A DNA stretch of 64,000 nt from JACCXG01 sp963785755 (GTDB taxonomy: Bacteria; Acidobacteriota; Vicinamibacteria; Vicinamibacterales; 2-12-FULL-66-21): positions 1-64,000 of the forward strand of contig CAWAXG010000003.1 of assembly GCA_963785755.1 (NCBI GenBank). The letters are read 5' to 3'. The notes beneath the pieces were generated by a model that worked only from the letters and a program-made list of their open reading frames with translations, did no database searches and was not told the DNA's origin. Made by a program: the position numbers and the translations under genes. Position 1 is the first letter of the stretch, and every line of letters begins with the position of its first letter. Positions 48,603 to 58,600 of the stretch are shown here, piece after piece.

Positions 48603-50453
48603 ATGAAGATGAGAACGGCTGCGGCAGCCCTGATCCTCGCCGCCTTCCTCGGCACCGCTCCTCGCGGCACGACCCCGTTGATGCCGCTCGACGAGATCCG
48701 CACGGGCATGGTCGGCGTCGGCCGCACGGTGTTCGAGGGCTCGGAGCTGCAGGACTTCAAGGTCCAGATTCTCGGCGTGCTGCGCAACGTGCAAGGACCC
48801 AAGCGCAACCTGATTCTGGCGCGGCTCGAAGGCGGACCGCTCGCGTCCACGGGCGTGGCGCAGGGCATGAGCGGGAGCCCCGTCTATATCGACGGACGGC
48901 TGATCGGTGCGGTCTCCTACTCGATCGGCGCGTTCTCGAAGGAGCCTATCGCTGGGATTACGCCAATCGCGGAGATGAAGGATGCGACGGCGATGCCTCG
49001 CGCGCGGGCGCCGCAGCAGGTCCGGCTCGAGCTGCCGATCACCCGGGAGAATCTCACGGCGGCGCTGAGCGCAACCTATGGCCGGCTGACCCCGTTCTCG
49101 AATCGTCCCGCCGACGTGCAGGCGATCGGCATTCCCGCCGCCGCGGGCGCGCAGATCGGCGCGATGCTCCGGCCCATTTCGACCCCGCTGCTGATGGGCG
49201 GCTTCGAGCCGGAGATTGCCGATCTCGTCGCCGGAGCATTCCGGGAGTCGGGCTTCACGCCGATCATCACCGGCGCCGCGTCAGCCGAGCTGCAGTCCAC
49301 TCCTGAAGTCCCACTCCGCGAAGGCGACGCGATTGGCGTGTCGCTGATCGGCGGCGATCTCGAGATGGGCGCGACCGGCACGGTCACACATATCGACGGC
49401 GATCGCGTCTACGCATTCGGACATCCGCTCTACAACCTGGGCCCGGCGGAGTTCCCGATGACGCGCGCGCACGTGCATCTGATGCTGCCGAGCCTGATGA
49501 CCTCGTTCAAGATCTCGAGCCTCGGCCGCACCATCGGTACGTTGCAGCAGGATCGCGCCACGGCCATTGCCGGAGCTCTCGGCAAAGGGCCGGTCCTCGT
49601 GCCGATGACCGTGACGGTCCAATCCGCCCGCGGGGAAGGCATGGAGCCGGTCACCCGCACGGTGAAGCTGCAGCTCGTCAAGGACCAGCTGTTCACGCCG
49701 CTGCTCGCCTACGTCGCCATGTTCAACACCCTTGGCGCCTCCGAGCGTCAGTACGGGGCCGCGACGATGGCGCTGAAAAGCCGCACCCGGCTGAAGGGGC
49801 ATGGCGATCTGGTGGTCGAGGACGTCTACGCGACGGACAATCCGATTCTCGGCGCCTCCACCGCCGTCGCGGGCCCGCTGACGATGATGTTGGGAAACAA
49901 CATCTCGGAGGTGACGGTCGAAGCGATCGACGTGACGGTGACCGCGACCGAGACACCCAAAACGAGAACCATCGAGCGGGTATGGCTCGACGAGATTCGT
50001 CCGCGCGCCGGCCGGACCGTGAACCTCAAGGTGCTCACTCGCAGCTATCGCGGTGAAGAGCAGATTGCCACCGTGCCGATGGAGATTCCGGCCAATGCGC
50101 CGCGGGAGCTCACGGTGCTGGTGAGCGACGGCCGCCAGCTGAATGCGATCGAGCAGCGCGAGCTGCGCGGCGCCCTCCAGCCGCAGACCATCGCGCAGCT
50201 GGTGAAGGTGCTGAACGACACGCGCCGCAACAATCGCATCTACGTGAGAATGATGACCGGACGCGCCGGCGCTGTCGTCAACGGCGAGGCAATGACCGCA
50301 CTGCCGCCGTCGGTGCTCGCGGTGCTCGAAGCCGATCGCAATGGCGGCAGCTTCACGCCGATCCGGAGCGCCGCGCTCGGCGAATGGGAAATCACGACGG
50401 ACTCGGCCGTGAGTGGCTCGCGCGCCCTGACAATCAATCTCGAGGCGCGATAA
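48603..50453 (+). CDS. Exported SpoIVB-family (S55) peptidase-like protein
   Basis: A 616-residue protein with a signal peptide (MRTAAAALILAAFLGTAP). The N-terminal third contains IRTGMVGVGRTVFEGSEL and the nucleophile phrase GVAQGMSGSPVYIDG (GxSGSP, catalytic Ser) typical of S55 peptidases. DGDRVYAFGHPLYNLG contains the matching His. In spore formers SpoIVB cleaves a membrane protease partner; here no sporulation genes are present, so the substrate is unknown. The C-terminal half is beta-rich and lacks a known domain. It is followed six bases later by a secreted propeller protein, which may be its partner. Confidence 0.88.
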   Translation: MKMRTAAAALILAAFLGTAPRGTTPLMPLDEIRTGMVGVGRTVFEGSELQDFKVQILGVLRNVQGPKRNLILARLEGGPLASTGVAQGMSGSPVYIDGRLIGAVSYSIGAFSKEPIAGITPIAEMKDATAMPRARAPQQVRLELPITRENLTAALSATYGRLTPFSNRPADVQAIGIPAAAGAQIGAMLRPISTPLLMGGFEPEIADLVAGAFRESGFTPIITGAASAELQSTPEVPLREGDAIGVSLIGGDLEMGATGTVTHIDGDRVYAFGHPLYNLGPAEFPMTRAHVHLMLPSLMTSFKISSLGRTIGTLQQDRATAIAGALGKGPVLVPMTVTVQSARGEGMEPVTRTVKLQLVKDQLFTPLLAYVAMFNTLGASERQYGAATMALKSRTRLKGHGDLVVEDVYATDNPILGASTAVAGPLTMMLGNNISEVTVEAIDVTVTATETPKTRTIERVWLDEIRPRAGRTVNLKVLTRSYRGEEQIATVPMEIPANAPRELTVLVSDGRQLNAIEQRELRGALQPQTIAQLVKVLNDTRRNNRIYVRMMTGRAGAVVNGEAMTALPPSVLAVLEADRNGGSFTPIRSAALGEWEITTDSAVSGSRALTINLEAR

Positions 50454-50458
50454 TCCTG

Positions 50459-52705
50459 ATGTCGATCTCCTCTCGTATCCTGCGCCTGCTGGCGTCGGCG
50501 GCGCTCCTCGTCTCCGTGGCTGCGGTCATCCTCTCCGCCGCGAGCCCGACCTTCTGGACGGTCTCGTCGCAAGCCGATTTCTTCAAAGGCGACGTCGAGG
50601 ATCTGTCGATCGACAGCGACGGGCGCGTGTTTCTTGGCCCCGCCGCCTCCATCCTCGCGGAAACCTCCGCGCCGTTCCTCTGGTCCATCGTGTCCGGAAG
50701 CGACGGCACCATCCTGGCCGGGAGCGGCAACGAGGGGAAGGTGCTCAAGATCGGCCGCGACGGCAAGGCCGTCACCTTCTTCGATGCCGCCGAGCTCGAG
50801 GTTCACGCGATCGCCGCCGCGCCGCAAGGCGGGATCTATGTGGCGACCTCGCCCGACGGCAAGATCTACAACGTCGCGGCCGACGGCACGTCCAAGGTGC
50901 ATTTCGATCCCGAAGACAAATACATCTGGGCGCTCGCGTCCAGCGCGGACGGTAACCTGTACGCCGCGACCGGCGACAAAGGGGTCATCTACCGGATCAC
51001 GCCCGACGGCAAGGGCGCGCGCTTCTACAAGACGACCGCGACGAATGTCGTGGCGCTCGCGGTCTTGAAAAGCGGCGACGTGATCGCAGGGACGGAATCA
51101 CCGGGCCGCGTCTTCCGCATCGATGCGAGCGGCAAGGCCTTCGTGCTGCTCGATTCGCCTTACCGCGAGATCCACGCCCTGCGCGTCGCGGGCGATGGAA
51201 CGATCTACGCCGCGGCCGTGAGCGGCGCTCCCGGGGCGAGCGAGGATCGGTCGCTCGATCGCACGACGACCGAGACCGCGCGACCTCCGGTGCCGTCGGT
51301 GTCCACCGAGATCACCGGGATGACGGTGATGGAGGGACCAGTGAGCTCGTCCGGTCCACCGCCCGTGTCGCTCGGCGGCCGCGGGCCGCGCCGGCCGGCC
51401 CGCGGCGCGATTTACCGCATCCGTCCCGACGGTCTTTGGGACACGTTGTGGGAAACGGGGGAAGATGCGCCGTACGACCTGCTGATCGAAGAAAACGGCA
51501 GCCTGCTCGTCGGCACGGGCACTGAAGGAAAGATCTTCCGCGTCAGCGGCAGCCCGGCCAAGGCTACCCTGCTCGCCCGGGCCGCGGCGCGACAGGTGAC
51601 CGCGCTGCTCCGCGACTCGACCGGACGCATCGTTGGCGCGACCAGCAATCCCGGCAAGCTGTTCGCGTTGTCCGCGGCGCCGGCGCGCAAGGGGTCGTAC
51701 GAATCGGACATTCGCGACGCTGGCACCGTGGCGAGCTGGGGAGCGATCCGCTGGCGCTTCAGCGGGCGGTCCGGTCAGGTGCTGATCACGACCCGCAGCG
51801 GCAATACCGCCACGCCCGACGAGACCTGGAGCGTCTGGTCGAGAACCTACACGAATGCGGACGGCGAACAGATCGCCAGCCCGAATGCGCGCTACCTGCA
51901 ATGGCGGGCGGCGCTGTCGAGCGACGGCGCGGACGGACCGGTGCTCACCTCCGTCACCGCCGCCTACCTGCCGCGCAACCTGCGGCCGGAGGTCATGTCG
52001 ATCACCGTGCACCCGCCGGGCGCCGTCTTCCAGCGGCCGTTCTCGACCGGCGACATGGAGCTTGCCGGCTTCGAGGAGAACACGTCGGACGGTCGGCAGC
52101 CGACGCAATCGCCCGCCCCGTCGACGAGCCTTTCGCCGAGCGCCCCGCCGCTTGGCCGCCGCCTCTATCAGAAGGGACTTCAGACGTTCGTCTGGAAGGC
52201 CGACGATCAGAACGACGATCGAATGCAGTACGACGCCTTCTACAGGCGTGAAGGGGAAACCGCCTGGAAGGCGCTGAAGCGGGGCCTCTGGGATCCGATC
52301 ACGGTGTGGGACACGACCTCGGTGCCGGACGGCACCTACGTCATCAAGATCGCGGCGTCCGACGCTCCGTCGAATTCGCCCGGCACGGCGCTGACCGGCG
52401 AGCTCGAGAGCGTCAGCTTCGACATCGACAACTCGCCGCCGCGCATCGAAATCCAGCCGGTCCGCACCAGCCCGCGGACGCTGACCTTCGTGGTCCGCGA
52501 CGATCATTCCGCGGTACAGCGCGTGGAGTACTCGCTCGACGCGAGCCGCTGGCGCGTGGTCTACCCCAAGGACGGCATCCCCGATTCGCGCCGCGAGGAA
52601 TTCGAGATCACCGTCGAGGACTCCGAGGCCGGCCGCAGCGTCATCATCCGCGCCACCGACGCGATGCACAACGTCGCCACTGCCGTCAGCGACGTAAAGA
52701 AGTAG
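50459..52705 (+). CDS. Exported beta-propeller protein with C-terminal beta-sandwich
   Basis: A 748-residue exported protein. A signal peptide or anchor (RLLASAALLVSVAAVILSAA) is followed by about six repeats of the form DGTI(Y/L)AG...G.(V/I)(Y/L)+I..DG, for example DGTILAGSGNEGKVLKIGRDGK and DGNLYAATGDKGVIYRITPDGK. These are blades of a propeller. The C-terminal third (from about 480) has Ig-like features, NSPPRIEIQPVRTSPRTLTF and RVEYSLDASRWRVVYPKDG, resembling the domain behind Y_Y_Y-type propellers. The role is unknown. Its start follows the S55 peptidase stop by five bases, so the two are one operon. Confidence 0.85.
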   Translation: MSISSRILRLLASAALLVSVAAVILSAASPTFWTVSSQADFFKGDVEDLSIDSDGRVFLGPAASILAETSAPFLWSIVSGSDGTILAGSGNEGKVLKIGRDGKAVTFFDAAELEVHAIAAAPQGGIYVATSPDGKIYNVAADGTSKVHFDPEDKYIWALASSADGNLYAATGDKGVIYRITPDGKGARFYKTTATNVVALAVLKSGDVIAGTESPGRVFRIDASGKAFVLLDSPYREIHALRVAGDGTIYAAAVSGAPGASEDRSLDRTTTETARPPVPSVSTEITGMTVMEGPVSSSGPPPVSLGGRGPRRPARGAIYRIRPDGLWDTLWETGEDAPYDLLIEENGSLLVGTGTEGKIFRVSGSPAKATLLARAAARQVTALLRDSTGRIVGATSNPGKLFALSAAPARKGSYESDIRDAGTVASWGAIRWRFSGRSGQVLITTRSGNTATPDETWSVWSRTYTNADGEQIASPNARYLQWRAALSSDGADGPVLTSVTAAYLPRNLRPEVMSITVHPPGAVFQRPFSTGDMELAGFEENTSDGRQPTQSPAPSTSLSPSAPPLGRRLYQKGLQTFVWKADDQNDDRMQYDAFYRREGETAWKALKRGLWDPITVWDTTSVPDGTYVIKIAASDAPSNSPGTALTGELESVSFDIDNSPPRIEIQPVRTSPRTLTFVVRDDHSAVQRVEYSLDASRWRVVYPKDGIPDSRREEFEITVEDSEAGRSVIIRATDAMHNVATAVSDVKK

Positions 52706-52723
52706 CGTCGCACGTCGGACGTG

Positions 52724-53476
52724 CTACGTGGTCCGCGGCGCTTTGGCTTTGACGGTGGTGTGGGCGAGGAGCCAGACGAGGTTCACGGCGACGGCCGAGG
52801 CGCCGACGCGGCCGGGCTCCAGGCGGCCGCGGGCGAAGACATCCAGGAGCGCATTCACTTCTTTGGGATGTCGCTCGTTGTTGAGCACCGAGACGCGCGA
52901 CAGGCGTCCCTCGCGGGTGACCACGGCGGAGAACGCGAGCACGAGATCGTCGTGCGAGTACACCGGCTGCGCGAGCATGGCCTCGATCGGTCCCTGATTC
53001 GGCACGCTCGGCGCGGTCAGGAACAGGTCGGCGGTGATCGGGTTCAGATCCGATCCGGCCGGCGCCGAAACGACCGCAAGCATCGACCGCAGCGAATCGT
53101 CGCGATCCGGCGACGCGAAATGCAGGGCGCTGAGCGCGACGGCGCCGCAGAGGAACGTGGCCGCGGTCGCGGCCAGGCCAATCCACAGCAGATGCAGGTC
53201 GTCGAACATCCGGCCGGCCTTGGCGGTCCAGGACTCATGGGCCTCGGCGCGCATACGGCTGATCACGCCGGACTGCACGCCGGTCCAGTCGTCGGCGGGC
53301 GCGGGGGCCGCCGCCAGGCGCAGCACCTCGCCGACCCGTTTGAGATCGCGAAGCTCGCTCGCGCACGGCGGACAGTCCGCGACATGGCCGCCGATGGCGA
53401 TCATGTCCGGGACCGGCAGCTCCCGGTCGTAGAAAGCCGGAAGACGCCGACGAACGGCCGAGCAGGTCAAGAACAT
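52724..53476 (-). CDS. Anti-sigma factor with zinc-finger and TonB-C-like end
   Basis: A 250-residue membrane protein. Residues 31-38 hold HVADCPPC (H-x3-C-x2-C), the anti-sigma zinc motif, preceded by RLPAFYDRELP. One membrane span (LLWIGLAATAATFLCGAVAL) lies at about 96-115. The periplasmic end (VVTREGRLSRVSVLNNERHPKEVNALLDVFARGRLEPGRV) resembles the TonB C-terminal fold, an uncommon tail for an anti-sigma factor. The start and the sigma stop share one base. It likely controls the adjacent ECF factor. Confidence 0.88.
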   Translation of the reverse strand: MFLTCSAVRRRLPAFYDRELPVPDMIAIGGHVADCPPCASELRDLKRVGEVLRLAAAPAPADDWTGVQSGVISRMRAEAHESWTAKAGRMFDDLHLLWIGLAATAATFLCGAVALSALHFASPDRDDSLRSMLAVVSAPAGSDLNPITADLFLTAPSVPNQGPIEAMLAQPVYSHDDLVLAFSAVVTREGRLSRVSVLNNERHPKEVNALLDVFARGRLEPGRVGASAVAVNLVWLLAHTTVKAKAPRTT

Positions 53477-54093
53477 CAGGCGTCCCTCAATTGGGCACGA
53501 ACCGCTTCACGGGCGCGCGCCAGCCGGGACTTGACGGTGCCAACCGCCACGCCTAGCGAAAAACCGATCTCTTCGTAGCTCATTCCGTCGATCTCGCGCA
53601 GGACGAGGGCCGTCTTCTGATCGAACGGCAACCCATCGAGGGCGGTCCGGATCTGCTCCGCCAGCTCCTTGCGCGACAGCACGCGGTCGGGCGAATCCAG
53701 GGTGTTCTGTTCCGGGAAATCACCATGGTCCCGGAGGTGCTCGTCGAGCGACACCTGCTGGCTCTTGTGCCGGCGCCTCCACCAGCGCTGCCGATTCCGC
53801 GCCTGATTGACGACGATCCGGTAGATCCAGGTTCGCAGCGCCGACTGGCCGCGGAAGGAGTGGATGGTGCGGAAGACCCGGAGGAAGACTTCCTGGGAGA
53901 GATCGAGGGCTTCGTTGTGGTCGCCCAGCAGGTTGAGGGAGAGCTGGTAGACCATGCGCTGGTGCTCGTTCACGAGCTCGGCACAGGCATCCTCGTCGCG
54001 CGCCGCGCAGCGCTGAATCAGCGCGGCCTCGCGCCCGCCGACGTCGGTCCAAGTGATGGCTCGAAACGGCTTCACAGAAAGACCCTCTGCCAT
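53476..54093 (-). CDS. ECF-family RNA polymerase sigma factor (RpoE-like)
   Basis: A 205-residue sigma factor. Region 2 is LVNEHQRMVYQLSLNLLGDHNEALDLSQEVFLRVFRTI with SALRTWIYRIVVNQARNRQRWWRRRH. Region 4 is LPFDQKTALVLREIDGMSYEEIGFSLGVAVGTVKSRLARARE. A Q/L/D-rich linker joins the two. ATG 54093 is chosen; a TTG six codons upstream is possible. A GGAACTT-N16-TCTAA promoter 52-79 bases upstream matches the sigmaE class, so the factor probably activates its own gene. The anti-sigma gene follows directly. Confidence 0.95.
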   Translation of the reverse strand: MAEGLSVKPFRAITWTDVGGREAALIQRCAARDEDACAELVNEHQRMVYQLSLNLLGDHNEALDLSQEVFLRVFRTIHSFRGQSALRTWIYRIVVNQARNRQRWWRRRHKSQQVSLDEHLRDHGDFPEQNTLDSPDRVLSRKELAEQIRTALDGLPFDQKTALVLREIDGMSYEEIGFSLGVAVGTVKSRLARAREAVRAQLRDA

Positions 54094-54144
54094 CTTACCA
54101 CCCGCGCCCAACCCTCCTGGATGCTGTTGGCGCCTTCCATATCC

Positions 54145-54172
54145 TTAGAACCCCCGGGACGGCTGAAGTTCC
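54145..54172 (-). promoter_or_regulatory. SigmaE/ECF-type autoregulatory promoter
   Basis: On the minus strand GGAACTT (54172-54166), 16 bases and TCTAA (54149-54145) match the classical GAACTT-N16-TCTRA consensus of RpoE-type sigma factors. It lies directly upstream of the ECF gene at 54093, so positive autoregulation is the natural reading. Confidence 0.72.
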
Positions 54173-54250
54173 ATCGGGACCCGGAACTCGGGGCTCGGGA
54201 CTAGGGCGGGTATTCGGGATCAGGGGCCAGGGATTATGGGCGGAACTGAC
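54173..54250. repeat. Spacer of GGGACT/GGGCTC words
   Basis: Degenerate repeats of GGGAC, CTCGGG and GGGATC-like words fill about 54176-54238 between two divergent genes. No gene is seen. No convincing promoter for the TPR gene could be found. Confidence 0.5.
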
Positions 54251-54290
54251 AGTTTTGGCATTTCAGGCATTTGGGAGAGGATCTCCCTCT

Positions 54291-55559
54291 GTGAAACGCC
54301 TCATCCTCGCGTTGGGGATTCTCCTGGCCGTCATGACGGTCGCCTACGGGTATACGGTCACGAGGCGGGAGCGCCAGTATCGCCAGCTGGTTGCCGAAGG
54401 CGACATCTCACTGGTTCGGGGGGACCTGGGCAAGGCGGTCACGATCTTCGGTGAGGCCATCACCCTCAAGCCGGAGTCGATGGTCGGCTACTTGAAGCGG
54501 GGCGACGCTCATCGACGCCGCCGGGATCCGGAGGCCGCGGCAACCGATCTGGAGAAGGCCCAAACGCTGAATCCGACGGAGCCCCGCGTGCTCGAGCTGC
54601 TCGGCGACGTCGCGACCTCACGGCACCTGCACGATCGCGCCGCCGAGTACTACGGCGCCTACATCGGGCTCGACGATCGGCCGCGCGTACTCTACAAGCT
54701 CGGACTCGCCCGCCATCTCGCCGGTCAGCAGAAGGAAGCGGTCGACGCGCTGCGCCAGGCCGTGCGGCTCGACAGCCGGTTTGCCGAGGCGCACTACCTG
54801 CTCGGGATCTGTCTTCGCGACCTGAGGGCGCTGCAGGGCGCGCAGGCGGCGTTCGATCGCGCCGTCGCCGTCTCCCCCAACCTGCTGGCCGCGCGCGAAC
54901 AGCTTGCCGAGGTCCATGGCCTGCTCGGCCGGCGCCCGGAACGGATCAAACAACTCGAAGCGCTCCTCCTTGCGGATCCGAGCCCGGGGCGGCAGGTCGA
55001 GCTGGCCGTCGCCTACGCGGATGCCGGCCAGGTGACCCGGGCGATCCGCGCCCTCGGGGGCGTCGCCGATTTGTATCCCTCCTATCCGGGTACCTACCTC
55101 GCGCTCGGACGGCTGTGGCTCGACATCGCCGAATCCGGCGACGATCACGTCGCGCTCGGCAAGGCCCTCGAGGCGCTGCAGCAGGCGGTATCGATGGAGG
55201 CGTCGAGCGCGTCGCTCTCGCTCCTCGGCCAGGCCCGCTTGATCGCCGGCGATCCCTCAGCCGCCGAGCGTACGCTGCGGCAGGCGACTGAAACGATCCC
55301 GGCCGAGCCGTCCTCGTTTCTGCATCTCGCCAGTGCCGCGGATCGGACGGGACACGTAGAGATCGCACGCCGTGCGCTGCTCGACTATCAGGCGCTCACG
55401 GGAGCGAGCGATGCGAACTTCCTCGTGCGGGTCGCGCAGGCTCAATGGCGATCGGGTGACGCGGCGGGCGCACGGGCGACGCTGACGCGCGCCCTGGACC
55501 GAGATCCCGACAACGAGCAGGGTCGTGAGCTCGCGCGCCGGCTCGCGCTCGCACGCTGA
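54291..55559 (+). CDS. Membrane-anchored TPR protein
   Basis: A 422-residue protein with an N-terminal anchor or signal (RLILALGILLAVMTVAYGYTV) and then tandem tetratricopeptide repeats to the C-terminus, for example AVTIFGEAITLKPESMVGYLKRGDAHRRRRDPEAA, EAVDALRQAVRLDSRFAEAHYLLGICLRD and ARATLTRALDRDPDNEQG. About eight to ten repeats are visible. TPR proteins of this kind act as scaffolds in secretion or polysaccharide assembly; no partner is evident here. GTG 54291 is taken as start because GGAGAGG lies ten bases upstream; TTG 54255 is an alternative. Confidence 0.85.
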   Translation: MKRLILALGILLAVMTVAYGYTVTRRERQYRQLVAEGDISLVRGDLGKAVTIFGEAITLKPESMVGYLKRGDAHRRRRDPEAAATDLEKAQTLNPTEPRVLELLGDVATSRHLHDRAAEYYGAYIGLDDRPRVLYKLGLARHLAGQQKEAVDALRQAVRLDSRFAEAHYLLGICLRDLRALQGAQAAFDRAVAVSPNLLAAREQLAEVHGLLGRRPERIKQLEALLLADPSPGRQVELAVAYADAGQVTRAIRALGGVADLYPSYPGTYLALGRLWLDIAESGDDHVALGKALEALQQAVSMEASSASLSLLGQARLIAGDPSAAERTLRQATETIPAEPSSFLHLASAADRTGHVEIARRALLDYQALTGASDANFLVRVAQAQWRSGDAAGARATLTRALDRDPDNEQGRELARRLALAR

Positions 55560-55601
55560 ACAACTGCGATCATTCAGGGATCGGCGATCGGGGATCGGGG
55601 A
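55560..55601. repeat. Spacer of GATCGGGGATC words
   Basis: The short gap between two convergent genes repeats GGGATCGGCGATCGGGG-like words from about 55574. No terminator with a U tail is visible. Confidence 0.5.
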
Positions 55602-58600
55602 TCAAAGGACTCCGGTCCCCTCCTGCTCGATTCCGAGGCGGCGGAGCATCTTGGCCAGCCCCTGACGCGTCACGCCGAGCGCCCTGGCGGCGACCTGCCG
55701 CTGCCCGCCTGCCTGCGCGAGCGCGGCCCGCACGTACCGGCGTTCGAACTCCTCGCGCGCGGCCTCGAACGAACCGGTGGCCATGGGACTCGACGCAAGC
55801 TGCGCCGGCAGCATCGTCGTGCTCACGCGCCCGCGGCGCGGGGCGTGAACGGCAAGCCACGCCATCGCGTTCTGCAGCTCCCGGACATTGCCCGGCCAGT
55901 CGTATCGGGACAACGCCGCGAGCGCGTCGGGGCCGAGTGTCGCCGACGATCCCACCCGCGAGCACGCATGCCGCCAGAAATGCAGCGCCAGGATCGGAAT
56001 GTCCGACGCCCTCTCGCGCAGCGGAGGGACGACGATCCGGAGGACGTCGAGACGGAAACGGAGATCGGTCCTGAAGCGTCCGTGAGACGCTTCGTCCTCC
56101 AGACGTCTGTTGGTTGCCGCGACGATGCGCACGTCGACGCGTCTCGGCAGGTTCTCACCGACGCGCTTGACCTCCCCTTCCTGCACGACTCGAAGCAGCT
56201 TGGCCTGGGCCCGGCCCGACAGTTCGCCGACTTCGTCGAGAAACAGCGTGCCGCCGTCAGCTTCCTCGAAGAGTCCCGCGCGTTCCGAGGCCGCCCCGGT
56301 GAACGCGCCGCGGGTGTGGCCGAACAACTCGGCCTCGACGAGCTCATCGCTGAGCGCGGCACAGTTGATGGCGCAGAATCGCCGCGTGTGCCGCGGACTG
56401 AGCTTGTGGATGGCGCGGGCGACGAGCTCTTTTCCGCTTCCGCTTTCGCCCTCGATCAAAACGGGGAACGGCGCGCGCGAGGCACGCTGCACCGCTTCCC
56501 GAAGAGTGGCGGCGACGACGCTCTCGCCGAGCAGATCGCCCCACACGGCGGGCGGCGGCTCGGCCAGACGAGCGTCCAGTACGGCGCGGAGGTGTGTCGC
56601 GAGCGCGATCGCGGCCGATCGCAGCGTCACGGCTACGGTTTGAGGCGCCTTACTGGATCCATAGACGAACCGGCACCCGAGCGCGCCAATCAACACGCCG
56701 CCACACCGCACGGGCTCGGCGGCTTCCTTGGGCTCGCGGGCATCCTCCATGGCGACGGCGCGTCCGCTGGCCAGGGCCTGCAGGGCGGCAGCCGATCGGT
56801 CGCGCCATGGCCTTCCGGCGGTCGCGATGACCCGGCCATCCGGCACGGCCAGGATCGCGACGGATGCCGCACCAAGGTGATCGCAGACGGCGGCGGAGAC
56901 GTCCTGGACCGCCGTCAAATCGTCCTTCGACCGCTGCGCGATCTCGAGAAAAGCCTCCACGTCCACGCCTGGCATCGAGGGAGACGGCGGACAGCCGTGC
57001 CGATCGCGTTCGGCGCTGCACGCGGCCTCGAGCCGTCGCCGCACGAGCACTGGCAGCGGATGATGGAGGGCGCGTTGGAGGAGCGTGCGGACACGGGCCG
57101 CATCCGGGCCGTCGCGGTCGGTGGAGTTGAGCGCGTGCAGCAGGATCGCGCGGAACCGAAGCGCGGCAATCGGCAGGTGCGCGGCGGCGGCGGCGCGCAA
57201 TCCTGCCTGGACCTGGGCCCGCACACCGTCGACGTCGCCAGCCGCGCAAAGCGCCTCGGCAATCACGAGCAATGCCTTCGCGCGCAAACGCTGATCATCG
57301 AGCGCGATGGCGCGCTTCGATCCCTCCCGGGCCGCAAAGAGGGCGCCGGGCAGATCACCGGTCGCAATCCGCGCTCTGGCGGCCAGCAAGAGACCCTCGC
57401 AGGCAACCTCCGCATCTGCTGATTCCAGCAGCGGCGCAACGATCGCCAGGAGATCCGCGCTCCTGCCTTGCCAGTACAAGACTCGTCCCATCGCGAGCGC
57501 ACAGCGCAGGCGCAGCGGGGTGTCGCCCAGTCCGGTCGCGCCGACCATCAGAGTCCGGAGGCTGGCTTCCGCGTCGACGAGACGGTTGTCATCCGTCCAG
57601 CAGATCGCGGTGACCCATGCGGAGCTGATCTGGTTGGCTGGATCGGGGTCCGCCTGTCGCGCGCGCTCCGTATGGGCGAGCGCAGCCGTCAGCGCACCCC
57701 GATTTCGCGCTACCCACGCGAGCTGCAGCCAGTAGCGCGCGGCCTGGGCGCGATCGCCGCGGCCTTCGAGTACGCGGGCCGCGCGGGTGAGCAGGCGGGT
57801 CGCGGCGGCATGCCTGCCGCGACACTCGAGCGCCGCCGCGCGACTGCCGGCCCGCCAGAGTACCGATCCGATTCGCGACCGCTCTCGAGGCGAGCCTCGT
57901 GCGAGCTTTCCGGAGTGCGCCGCGGCCGTGCCGTACTCCGCCGGCGTCTCGTGCACGGCATAGCTCGGTCCCGCGGGCTCGAAAGGCTGACCCGCGAGCC
58001 GCGAGAGAAAGCGGCCCGGGATGCCCTCGGCCTTCCTGGCGGCATCGAACAGTTCGGCGGTGGACGGCCCGAAATCCGGATCGACGTAGGTCATTGTCGT
58101 CATCGAAGTCATCCCTAGAGAGTCGAGGTGGATCACTCCATCGGCCGCGTAGCTCCCACGGCTGATCGACACGCACAGATGCGAACGCGCGCTGCGAACG
58201 GCCAGGCGGGACAGCAACGCCGCGGTCGCGGCAGTTTCAGCGGCCGGTGTCGCGGCCTCGGTAATGAGGCAGACATGGCGGCCATCGAGCTCGGCGAACA
58301 GTGCCGGCCAGCGCCGGAGCGCCCGTGGACAGACCGGCACGTATCCATCGAGCCTCGCGTGCCGGGCCAGCGTCTTCGTGAAGGTCCGGAGGCCGGATCC
58401 CGGCGCGCCGGTGACACGGACGAGCGTCGTACCGCCTCGAAGCGAATCGCCGAGGAGCTCCTTCATCGCCTCGCAGGCGCGCCGTGGCTGGACCACGACT
58501 CCCAGGGGGCGCTGCCGCGGACTGATCGCGACGCGGCTCATGCCGCGCACCATCACGCGAGCCTCTGAGGCCGTGAGCGTCACCCCATGGGCTTCGAGGA

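Noticed and set aside
48344..48868. Alternative leader frame starting GTG near 48502 (TALCTSS...)
   Set aside because: It has no Trp codons, its start overlaps the predicted -10 box, and it passes through the terminator stem without a nearby stop; the TTG frame with three Trp codons fits attenuation much better.
54250..54275. Possible sigma54 promoter (TTGGCATTTCAGGCA) before the TPR gene
   Set aside because: The GG-to-GC spacing is 10 bases, not the 12 required, and the -12 part is poor.
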